This document shows, one piece after another, positions 1-5,565 of a DNA stretch of 7,684 nt. Both the position numbers and the translations under genes were made by a program. Source of the stretch: an uncultured Gammaproteobacteria bacterium. Lineage in GTDB: Bacteria; Pseudomonadota; Gammaproteobacteria; CAIUAS01. Under the pieces are notes generated by a model. The model was given only the letters and a program-made list of their open reading frames with translations, did not search any database and was not told the origin of the DNA. Positions within the stretch are counted from its first letter, which is position 1; the number at the start of each line of letters is the position of its first letter. The stretch covers positions 1 through 7,684 of the forward strand of contig CAIUAS010000125.1 in the NCBI GenBank assembly GCA_903897205.1, written 5' to 3'.

Positions 1-130
1 ACTCCCCTCCGTGTTTCTCCGCCATACACTTCGTCAACGCCGCCGTCAAGGTCGTCTTTCCATGATCTACGTGACCAATGGTCCCTACGTTTAAATGCGG
101 CTTGGTTCGTTGAAATTTTTCCTTCGACAT
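1..130 (-). CDS. tuf: Elongation factor Tu, N-terminal part (cut by window edge)
   Basis: This is the first 43 codons of EF-Tu, the GTPase that delivers aminoacyl-tRNA to the ribosome. Reading from the ATG at 130 downwards gives MSKEKFQRTKPHLNVGTIGH, followed by the P-loop GHVDHGKT (residues 19-26) and TTLTAALTK. This is diagnostic for bacterial EF-Tu. An AGAGG Shine-Dalgarno lies about 8 nt upstream of the ATG. The gene follows tRNA-Tyr, tRNA-Gly and tRNA-Thr on the same strand, which is the tufB context of gamma-proteobacteria, so it is probably co-transcribed with these tRNAs. Whether a second tuf copy exists cannot be seen. The remainder lies beyond position 1. Confidence 0.97.
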   Translation of the reverse strand, partial: MSKEKFQRTKPHLNVGTIGHVDHGKTTLTAALTKCMAEKHGGE

Positions 131-174
131 AGGACAACCTCTATCAAGAAATAAAAAAATAATAAAAATTCTTC

Positions 175-210
175 TAATAATCCGCTTCGCTAAAAATCCG
201 AGGATTATTA
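175..210 (-). repeat. Inverted repeat in the tRNA-Thr to tuf spacer
   Basis: The arms TAATAATCC (175-183) and GGATTATTA (202-210) are perfect complements around an 18-nt loop. In the minus-strand RNA the stem can grow by a G-U and an A-U pair. It sits between the 3' end of tRNA-Thr and the tuf leader, and a U-rich stretch follows a few nucleotides later in the transcript (about 139-170). It may be a processing signal or a weak attenuator. The stem is mostly A-U, so a strong terminator is unlikely. Confidence 0.55.
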
Positions 211-233
211 AAGCAATTTTTTTACATCAAACC

Positions 234-308
<75 letters not shown>

Positions 309-314
309 GCTAAG

Positions 315-384
315 ATTTAGAAATTAAGTATTTCGTATCAATCTCTTGTTTTTGAAATTAACAAAAAACACTTAATTTCTAAAT
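315..384 (-). repeat. 15-bp inverted repeat filling the tRNA-Gly to tRNA-Thr spacer
   Basis: ATTTAGAAATTAAGT (315-329) is perfectly complementary to ACTTAATTTCTAAAT (370-384), around a 40-nt loop that contains a smaller weak hairpin. In the precursor RNA this forms a long A/U stem spanning nearly the whole 88-nt spacer between the two tRNAs. A role in tRNA precursor folding or endonuclease access (RNase E or RNase III) is plausible but inferred. No open reading frame fits here. Confidence 0.6.
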
Positions 385-396
385 TTTACTAAAAAA

Positions 397-554
<158 letters not shown>

Positions 555-568
555 AAAACAAGCAGGCT

Positions 569-597
569 ATTTTGCGAAAATCAAGGAGAGATGTCAA
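569..597 (-). promoter_or_regulatory. Sigma70-type promoter of the tRNA-Tyr/Gly/Thr-tuf operon
   Basis: On the minus strand a perfect -35 TTGACA (597-592) is followed by a 17-nt spacer and a -10 CAAAAT (574-569, 4 of 6 matches). The bases after the -10 are G/C-rich (AGCCTGC), a discriminator typical of stringently controlled stable-RNA promoters. Transcription would start near 562-563, about 8 nt before tRNA-Tyr. The placement fits well; stringent control is inferred. Confidence 0.8.
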
Positions 598-630
598 CAG
601 GCGATCGCTTTTTAAGTGAAAATTTAATAA

Positions 631-636
631 GATAAT
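631..636 (+). promoter_or_regulatory. Possible -10 element for yhgN
   Basis: GATAAT matches the -10 consensus at 5 of 6 positions. No good -35 lies at 16-18 nt upstream. Transcription would begin near 643, after the TTG at 642, which supports translation from the ATG at 675. It is divergent from the tRNA operon promoter. Tentative. Confidence 0.35.
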
Positions 637-674
637 CGCCCTTGCCAATTATTATAGAGCTAAAAATCATTCCA

Positions 675-1280
675 ATGACTATTTTTTCTGCCGCGATGAC
701 CCTAATTCTAGTAATGGATCCTATTGGCAACATTCCCGCCTATTTAGCCATTTTGAGTACAGTTGATGCTCAAAGACGCTCAAAAATTATTTTACGAGAA
801 AGCCTGATTGCATTCATAACCCTCGCGATATTCTTATTTGCCGGTAACGATGTATTACAAGCTTTAAACATTAGCGAACCCGCTCTAGATATCTCTGGCG
901 GCATAATCTTATTTTTAATTGCTATAAAAATGATTTTTCCACCTGAAAACAGTGCTAACAATCTGAGGGGCGAACGGCCAATTGGAGAACCATTTATTGT
1001 TCCTCTAGCAATCCCTTTAGTTGCCGGCCCTTCCGCGCTCACAACCGTAACCTTGCTCGGCAGCCAAGAACCCGCCCACATGCTGGAATGGTTTATTGCC
1101 CTACTAATCGCCGCAATAATTTCTACTGCGACACTATTATTCGCAAGCCAATTACGTAAATGGTTAGGGCAAAAAGGTATTACTGCCATGGAGCGTTTAA
1201 TGGGTATGGTATTAACAACCCTGTCTGTACAAATGTTTTTAAATGGGCTTGAAGTTTACTTCCGCCATCAAATATCATAA
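675..1280 (+). CDS. yhgN: YhgN/MarC-family inner-membrane protein
   Basis: A 201-residue integral membrane protein of the MarC (UPF0056, NAAT) family, closest in pattern to E. coli YhgN (197 residues). About six hydrophobic helices are visible. Family motifs are LVMDPIGNIP (residues 12-21), SGGIILFLIAIKMIFP (74-89), GEPFIVPLAIPLVAGP (104-119) and AMERLMG (171-177). Physiological substrates of the family are not settled; the old link of MarC to multidrug resistance has not held up. An in-frame TTG at 642 would add 11 residues, but E. coli YhgN begins only a few residues before the shared SAA, as the ATG at 675 does here. Neither start has a strong Shine-Dalgarno. The gene is divergent from the tRNA operon and convergent with rocD. 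Confidence 0.92.
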   Translation: MTIFSAAMTLILVMDPIGNIPAYLAILSTVDAQRRSKIILRESLIAFITLAIFLFAGNDVLQALNISEPALDISGGIILFLIAIKMIFPPENSANNLRGERPIGEPFIVPLAIPLVAGPSALTTVTLLGSQEPAHMLEWFIALLIAAIISTATLLFASQLRKWLGQKGITAMERLMGMVLTTLSVQMFLNGLEVYFRHQIS

Positions 1281-1354
1281 ATAAAAAGATTTACAGAAAG
1301 TAATGTACTTAGCATTAACAATCGGCTAATCGCTATATGTGTAAATCTTTTTAT
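1281..1354. repeat. 15-bp inverted repeat between convergent yhgN and rocD
   Basis: ATAAAAAGATTTACA (1281-1295) is perfectly complementary to TGTAAATCTTTTTAT (1340-1354), with a 44-nt loop. It begins directly after the yhgN stop codon and ends 17 bp before the rocD stop, so it occupies nearly the whole intergenic space. It may terminate both transcripts or protect their 3' ends. The stem is A/T-rich and the T-run lies inside the stem rather than after it, so it is not a classic intrinsic terminator. Confidence 0.6.
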
Positions 1355-1371
1355 GCGAAATTCACTCACCT

Positions 1372-2562
1372 CTAATTTAAAGCTTGTCCAATTTTATCAA
1401 GTACTTCATCTAATTGTTTTTTTGTAATAATTAATGGCGGCGCAAGTCTCACTACTGTTTCATGAGTTTCTTTACTTAAAACACCTAACTCCAATAATTT
1501 CAAGCAAATAGAACGCGCAGTTGCTTTTGCAGGATCGATAACCAAACCAATAAACAAACCCCTACCGCGCACTTGACTAACAATAGGGCTTTTAATGGCT
1601 TTTAATTTTTCCAACATATAAGCACCTAACTCTGCAGAGCGCTCAATTAATTTTTCTTCCACTAAAATATTTAATGCTTCAAAACCAACTGCAGCCGCCA
1701 AGGCATTTCCACCAAATGTACTACCATGATCCCCAGGCGTAAACACATCCATCACTTCTTTTTTTGCTAAAAAAAGTGAAACGGGCAAAAAACCACCACC
1801 TAAAGCCTTCCCTAAAATTAAGCCATCCGGCTTAACATTTTCGTGCTCACAAGCTAATAATTTACCAGTGCGCCCTAATCCAGTTTGAATTTCATCCGCA
1901 ATTAATAATACATTATGCTTTCGGCAAATATCAGCACACGCTTTTAAATAGCCTACCGGTGGAATAACTATACCGCCTTCACCTTGGATTGGTTCTATTA
2001 AAAATGCAGCTGTATTGGGTGTAATAGCGGCCTCTAAAGCCTGCGCATCTCCATAAGGAACACGTTGAAATCCACCAGAAAATGGGCCAAAACCAGATTT
2101 ATATTGCGGCTCTGATGACATCCCAACAATCGTGGTAGTACGTCCATGGAAATTACCTTCACAAGCAATAATTTCAGCTTGCTCAGCTGCGACACCTTTT
2201 ACCGTATACGCCCATTTACGCGCTGCTTTAATTGCTGTTTCCACCGCTTCTGCACCGCTATTCATCGGCAAAGCGCGTTCCTGCCCAGTCAGTTCACAAG
2301 CTTTTTGTAAAAACAAGCCTAATTTATCAGTATAATATGCACGCGACCCTACCGCTAAACGTTGAGCCTGCTCCGTCAGCACCTTTAATAACCGTGGATG
2401 ACAATGACCATGATTTATTGCTGAATATGCGCTCATCATATCTATATACTGCTTACCATCAACATCCCATACATAAACACCCTCACCACGCGTTAATACA
2501 ACCTCTAAGGGATGATAATTATGCGCACCATAACAATTTTCTAATTCAATAAATCGATTCAT
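1372..2562 (-). CDS. rocD: Ornithine aminotransferase
   Basis: A 396-residue PLP enzyme (fold type I, class III aminotransferase) converting L-ornithine and 2-oxoglutarate to glutamate 5-semialdehyde and glutamate. Visible are NSGAEA (101-106, phosphate cup), NFHGRT (137-142), IADEIQTGLGRTGK (221-234, with Asp223 at the PLP ring nitrogen), GKALGGG with Lys252 as the Schiff-base lysine, and GSTFGGN (280-286). Tyr16, Tyr46 in SAYSA, Arg141, Glu195 and Arg372 match substrate-pocket residues of human ornithine aminotransferase. Tyr46 and the YGAHNYHPL N-terminus favour this over acetylornithine aminotransferase (ArgD). It starts 2 bp after the arginase stop, and its Shine-Dalgarno lies in the last arginase codons, implying translational coupling. 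Confidence 0.94.
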   Translation of the reverse strand: MNRFIELENCYGAHNYHPLEVVLTRGEGVYVWDVDGKQYIDMMSAYSAINHGHCHPRLLKVLTEQAQRLAVGSRAYYTDKLGLFLQKACELTGQERALPMNSGAEAVETAIKAARKWAYTVKGVAAEQAEIIACEGNFHGRTTTIVGMSSEPQYKSGFGPFSGGFQRVPYGDAQALEAAITPNTAAFLIEPIQGEGGIVIPPVGYLKACADICRKHNVLLIADEIQTGLGRTGKLLACEHENVKPDGLILGKALGGGFLPVSLFLAKKEVMDVFTPGDHGSTFGGNALAAAVGFEALNILVEEKLIERSAELGAYMLEKLKAIKSPIVSQVRGRGLFIGLVIDPAKATARSICLKLLELGVLSKETHETVVRLAPPLIITKKQLDEVLDKIGQALN

Positions 2563-2564
2563 GC

Positions 2565-3446
2565 TTATATTCTCCGAGGCAGTAAAGCAAATAATAATTG
2601 ATGGATTAAATTTATGGTTAAATAACGCTTATCATGATAGGGATTATATTCAACAACTTCTGCAGCAATAAGTTTAGGATCCACCGCTAATGTTTGTAAT
2701 GAACGCACCAATTCTACTCCAGACATCCCATTTAATTCAGGCGTACCAACGCCAGGAGCATCCTGCGGATCAATACCGTCCAAATCAATACTTATCCCAA
2801 AAGCCGCCGTACCTTGTTTAACTTTTTCTAACGCCTCTTGCACCACAACATCCAACCCACGCTGTTGTATTTCTTCCATAAAATAAACTCTCACCCCTAA
2901 CCGTTGAATAAGCTCCGCTTCACCACTCTCAAAACTTCGAACGCCTATCAAACAAACATGCTCAGGTGCTAACTTCGGCATTGCCGTGGAAATATTAGTC
3001 AACTCAGGAGCACCAAATCCAAGCAAACTTGCCAGTGGCATACCATGAATATTACCACTTTTTGTAGTTTCAAAAGTATGACTATCCATATGTGCATCGA
3101 ACCATAACAACCCTAACGGCCCTTGTTTGTCCAGCGCACGAGCCACACCACTCCATGTTCCTATTGCACAAGAGTGATCTCCACCCAATACAGTAAAAAA
3201 TTGCTTGTTTTCAATATGATTTTTTGTAATATCTGCGAGCTGCTTACAAAGTTTAGTCGTCGCAGCTAACGCTGGCATAGCTTGCGGTTGTGTTAGAGTG
3301 GCCCAATCAACTTGCCACCCTAGTTTATTTAATTCACCTGCTATACCTGATTTCTGTATAGTCATCGGCCCCTCTCCGCAGCCCGAATCACCTGCTGCAA
3401 TTCCAGAGGCGTATCCAATTAAATGGATGATATTATTTTGTAACAT
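2565..3446 (-). CDS. rocF: Arginase (ureohydrolase family)
   Basis: A 293-residue binuclear-manganese ureohydrolase, most likely hydrolysing L-arginine to L-ornithine and urea. Metal ligands are visible as GGDHS (His91), WFDAHMD (Asp117, His119, Asp121) and SIDLDGIDP (Asp221, Asp223). The catalytic histidine of SGNIHGMP is His134 (human arginase I His141), and Glu266 lies in VVEYNP. The spacing and SGNxHG motif favour arginase over agmatinase or formimidoylglutamase. The usual DIN after the third ligand reads DSH, so the Asn130 equivalent is His123. GAGAAG lies just upstream of the ATG at 3446. It is followed by rocD, whose substrate is ornithine, and lies 48 bp downstream of tRNA-Glu with no obvious terminator between them. 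Confidence 0.91.
   Translation of the reverse strand: MLQNNIIHLIGYASGIAAGDSGCGEGPMTIQKSGIAGELNKLGWQVDWATLTQPQAMPALAATTKLCKQLADITKNHIENKQFFTVLGGDHSCAIGTWSGVARALDKQGPLGLLWFDAHMDSHTFETTKSGNIHGMPLASLLGFGAPELTNISTAMPKLAPEHVCLIGVRSFESGEAELIQRLGVRVYFMEEIQQRGLDVVVQEALEKVKQGTAAFGISIDLDGIDPQDAPGVGTPELNGMSGVELVRSLQTLAVDPKLIAAEVVEYNPYHDKRYLTINLIHQLLFALLPRRI
2571..2575 (-). promoter_or_regulatory. Ribosome binding site of rocD inside the arginase gene
   Basis: GGAGA lies 8 nt before the rocD ATG and within the final arginase codons. Ribosomes finishing arginase would stop 2 bp from the rocD start, so the two proteins are probably made in step. Confidence 0.75.
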
Positions 3447-3494
3447 AAAACTTCTCGCTAACTTATAAGAAAGTCTAATGATAATAAATAGGGC

Positions 3495-3570
3495 TGGCGC
3501 TCCCTACGGGAGTCGAACCCGTGTTATCGCCGTGAGAGGGCGGTGTCCTAGGCCACTAGACGAAGGGAGC
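3495..3570 (-). tRNA. tRNA-Glu(CUC)
   Basis: A 76-nt cloverleaf on the minus strand. Acceptor GCTCCCT pairs with AGGGAGC, followed by discriminator G and encoded CCA (3495-3497). The T-arm is ACGGG TTCGACT CCCGT. The anticodon loop CTCTCAC gives CUC, which reads GAG. Otherwise it resembles E. coli tRNA-Glu(UUC), but the base of the anticodon stem has a C27-A43 mismatch (CCGCC against GGCGA) where E. coli has C-G. The gene is divergent from pcnB and 48 bp upstream of the arginase gene. Confidence 0.95.
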
Positions 3571-3591
3571 TTAGCGGGTCTTACAAAGCAG

Positions 3592-3597
3592 ACTATA
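3592..3597 (-). promoter_or_regulatory. Probable -10 element of the tRNA-Glu promoter
   Basis: On the minus strand TATAGT matches the -10 consensus at 5 of 6 positions, placing a start near 3585, about 15 nt before tRNA-Glu. The -35 region is weak, with TTTCTT at a 17-nt spacer. The same transcript could continue into arginase and rocD. Confidence 0.45.
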
Positions 3598-3639
3598 CAG
3601 CTATCATAACAAGGAAGAAAGATTTTTGCTTTTTTGAAC

Positions 3640-3653
3640 TACAAAACTTTGTA
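3640..3653. promoter_or_regulatory. Small dyad TACAAA-AC-TTTGTA upstream of pcnB
   Basis: A perfect 6-bp dyad with a 2-bp centre lies just upstream of the extended -10 of pcnB. The half CTTTGTAAG (3647-3655) recurs in reverse orientation as CTTACAAAG (3580-3588) at the tRNA-Glu transcription start. It could be an operator, but chance is a real alternative in such AT-rich DNA. Confidence 0.3.
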
Positions 3654-3658
3654 AGGAA

Positions 3659-3667
3659 TGCTATTAT
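3659..3667 (+). promoter_or_regulatory. Extended -10 promoter of pcnB
   Basis: TGCTATTAT carries the TGn extension and a -10 matching 5 of 6 positions. No good -35 is at 16-18 nt, which fits an extended -10 promoter. A start near 3674 gives a leader of about 37 nt to the proposed AUU start of pcnB. Confidence 0.55.
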
Positions 3668-3698
3668 ACGAACCTGTAATCAAAGACACTACTAGCTT

Positions 3699-3702
3699 GA
3701 GG
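3699..3702 (+). promoter_or_regulatory. Ribosome binding site that decides the pcnB start
   Basis: GAGG ends 8 nt before an ATT codon at 3711 but 20 nt before the first conventional start (TTG, 3723). A TAG at 3693 closes the frame upstream, so no ATG or GTG is available. The spacing therefore points to AUU as the initiation codon. Confidence 0.6.
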
Positions 3703-3710
3703 TCAACCTT

Positions 3711-5039
3711 ATTATTAAGTTATTGAGAAAACTGTTCAATTTTCGTAAAGCTGCGCGGGCAACCCCAACCATAGTTCCGCGTGAAAAACACATTATCACA
3801 CGAAAAAATATCAGTAAAAATGCATTAAACGTTATGTATCGTTTACACGATGCTGGTTTTAGCGCTTACCTGGTTGGCGGTAGCGTACGCGATCTATTGC
3901 TTGACCGCATACCAAAAGATTTTGACGTAACCACCAATGCCCGTCCAGAACAAATAAAAAAGCTTTTTCGTAATTGCTTGTTAATAGGACGCCGATTTCG
4001 CCTTGCACACGTGCGATTCGGCCAGGAAATTATTGAAGTGGCCACCTTCCGTGCTGCGCCATCATCAAGCAAATTTAGCAAACTACACCAAACAGCAGAG
4101 CACGGGATGCTGCTACGAGACAATGTTTACGGTACCCTAGAGGAAGACGCTGAACGACGCGACTTCACTATCAATGCGCTTTATTACAATATTGCAGATT
4201 ATTCGATTGTAGATTATTGCGGTGGTGTAAATGATTTAAAACAAAAAACCTTACGCATTATTGGCGACCCGCGCCAACGTTATCATGAAGATCCCGTCCG
4301 CCTACTTCGCGTTATTCGTTTTGCTGGTAAATTAGGCTTTCAAATTGAACCTACAACTCAAGCGCCTATTGCCGAACTTACCCCCTTATTAAAACATGTC
4401 CCAGCAGCACGCTTATTTGATGAAGTATTAAAAATATTCCATAGCGGCCATGCAAATGAAATCTTACCCTTATTGCACCAATATAATCTTCTCGAACAAT
4501 TATTTCCTCAGCTTGCCGCCTGCCTAGAAGACGAACAAAAAAAATCTATTGAAAAATTCTTAACTTTAATTTGTCAAACCACAGATGCCCGCATTGCCGA
4601 AAACAGAACTATTTCACCAGGCTTTTTATTTGCGGGCCTTTTATGGGCGCCTTTACAAAAATCAATTCAACAACACTTGCAACAAGAAGATAATACGCTT
4701 GCAATTGCATACAGCATGGCTAGCCATGAAGTTATTGCTAAACAAATCGAACAAATTACTATTCCAAAACGGTTTAGTATGATGATCAGAGAAATTTGGG
4801 ATTTACAAAATCGTTTTCATAAAATTAGTTCAAAATATGCTACCCGCATGATTACTCACCCACGCTTTCGTGCGGCTTATGATTTTTTATTATTGCGTGC
4901 GCAAGCTGGAGAAAACATTCAAACACTAGCACATTGGTGGCAACAGTTTTATGAAGCAGACCCTGCCGAGCGCCAACATTTACTTGAGCAAGTGCCGAAA
5001 ACCAAAAAACGCAAACGTAAGCGAAAAAAACCAGTATGA
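3711..5039 (+). CDS. pcnB: Poly(A) polymerase I
   Basis: A 442-residue class II nucleotidyltransferase that adds poly(A) tails to RNA 3' ends and so promotes decay; no template is needed. From the AUU start, the head domain shows LVGGSVRD (54-61), KDFDVTTNA with metal-binding Asp70 and Asp72, LFRNC-GRRFRLAHV, and RRDFTIN with the third carboxylate Asp151. The neck contains EDPVRLLRVIRFAGKLGF. The C-terminus ends in a dense Lys/Arg run (431-441), matching the basic RNA-binding tail of E. coli PcnB. Full-length alignment by eye, including VPREKH-RKNIS-NAL-VMYRL near the N-terminus, favours PcnB over the CCA-adding enzyme Cca. The start is proposed as ATT at 3711 from the Shine-Dalgarno spacing; a conventional call would be TTG at 3723 (438 residues). 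It overlaps folK by 4 bp (ATGA). Confidence 0.95.
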   Translation: MIKLLRKLFNFRKAARATPTIVPREKHIITRKNISKNALNVMYRLHDAGFSAYLVGGSVRDLLLDRIPKDFDVTTNARPEQIKKLFRNCLLIGRRFRLAHVRFGQEIIEVATFRAAPSSSKFSKLHQTAEHGMLLRDNVYGTLEEDAERRDFTINALYYNIADYSIVDYCGGVNDLKQKTLRIIGDPRQRYHEDPVRLLRVIRFAGKLGFQIEPTTQAPIAELTPLLKHVPAARLFDEVLKIFHSGHANEILPLLHQYNLLEQLFPQLAACLEDEQKKSIEKFLTLICQTTDARIAENRTISPGFLFAGLLWAPLQKSIQQHLQQEDNTLAIAYSMASHEVIAKQIEQITIPKRFSMMIREIWDLQNRFHKISSKYATRMITHPRFRAAYDFLLLRAQAGENIQTLAHWWQQFYEADPAERQHLLEQVPKTKKRKRKRKKPV

Positions 5040-5530
5040 ATAAACCACATATAAGCTGTTATATTGGCCTAGGAAGCAACCTGGATAATCCCACTGAACA
5101 AATTCAGTGTTCATTAAAAGCTATTACCAGCATTCCTGCTACAAACTTAATAGCACAATCATCTTTATATCGCAGCCCTCCCTTGTGTCCACCCACACAG
5201 CCTGATTACATTAACGCTGTTGTTGAAGTAAATACTGGATTAACAGCGCATCAACTGCTAACACACCTACAATTGATTGAAAAAGCCCGTGGCCGTACCC
5301 GCACAACAGCTCGCTTCGGCCCACGTACAATTGATTTAGATTTATTGTTATATGATAATTTAACCATCAATACACCTAAACTTATTGTCCCACATCCTGG
5401 CTTATCTTCGCGTAATTTTGTATTGTATCCATTAGCTGAAATCGCGCCAGACTTACGTCTGCCATCCGGTACGCCGCTGAAGGATTTACTGGCGCACTGC
5501 TCAGCAACTGGTTTAGAAATTATTAAATAA
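5036..5530 (+). CDS. folK: 6-hydroxymethyl-7,8-dihydropterin pyrophosphokinase (HPPK)
   Basis: A 164-residue cytosolic enzyme transferring pyrophosphate from ATP to 6-hydroxymethyl-7,8-dihydropterin, the step before dihydropteroate synthase in folate synthesis. Motifs are YIGLGSNL (9-16), the substrate-loop region RSPPLCPPTQPDYINAVVEV (46-65), ARFGPRTIDLDLLLY (92-106) with magnesium-binding Asp100 and Asp102, and VPHPGLSSRNFVLYPLAEI (118-136). Glu82, Arg87, Arg97, His120 and Arg126 match the E. coli catalytic set (Glu77, Arg82, Arg92, His115, Arg121). Its length is typical. The ATG overlaps the pcnB stop (ATGA) and has no strong Shine-Dalgarno, so it probably depends on ribosomes leaving pcnB. 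A pcnB-folK pair is common in gamma-proteobacteria. Confidence 0.96.
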   Translation: MNKPHISCYIGLGSNLDNPTEQIQCSLKAITSIPATNLIAQSSLYRSPPLCPPTQPDYINAVVEVNTGLTAHQLLTHLQLIEKARGRTRTTARFGPRTIDLDLLLYDNLTINTPKLIVPHPGLSSRNFVLYPLAEIAPDLRLPSGTPLKDLLAHCSATGLEIIK

Positions 5531-5551
5531 TCAATTCTTTATTGTTATTCC

Positions 5552-5555
5552 AGGA
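5552..5555 (+). promoter_or_regulatory. Ribosome binding site that decides the pgi start
   Basis: AGGA lies 10 nt before the ATG at 5566. The earlier in-frame TTG at 5542 lies upstream of this site and has no Shine-Dalgarno of its own, so the ATG is preferred. Confidence 0.65.
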
Positions 5556-5565
5556 TTATATTTTA

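Noticed and set aside
601..608. GCGATCGC octamer, like the HIP1 repeat of cyanobacteria, with a nearby inverted GGCGAT/ATCGCC pair.
   Set aside because: I noticed only this one copy, the neighbourhood is gamma-proteobacterial, and an 8-bp palindrome once in 7.7 kb is not informative.
642..674. TTG start of yhgN, adding 11 residues.
   Set aside because: The extra residues have no counterpart in E. coli YhgN, and the likely -10 at 631-636 would start transcription at about this point. No Shine-Dalgarno supports it.
770..1189. Long open frame on the minus strand inside yhgN (139 codons).
   Set aside because: It is antisense to a clear YhgN homologue and its translation shows no family pattern, signal or ribosome binding site worth calling.
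2132..2552. Two plus-strand open frames opposite rocD.
   Set aside because: They lie wholly within the conserved ornithine aminotransferase gene on the other strand and look like codon-bias shadows.
3711..5039. Assignment of this gene as the CCA-adding enzyme Cca, which would fit the incomplete tRNA-Tyr CCA.
   Set aside because: The extended N-terminus, PcnB-specific stretches and the basic C-terminal tail match E. coli poly(A) polymerase I, and folK follows it as in other pcnB loci.
5542..5565. TTG start of pgi, adding eight residues.
   Set aside because: The AGGA site lies downstream of it and in front of the ATG at 5566, which also gives the normal family length.
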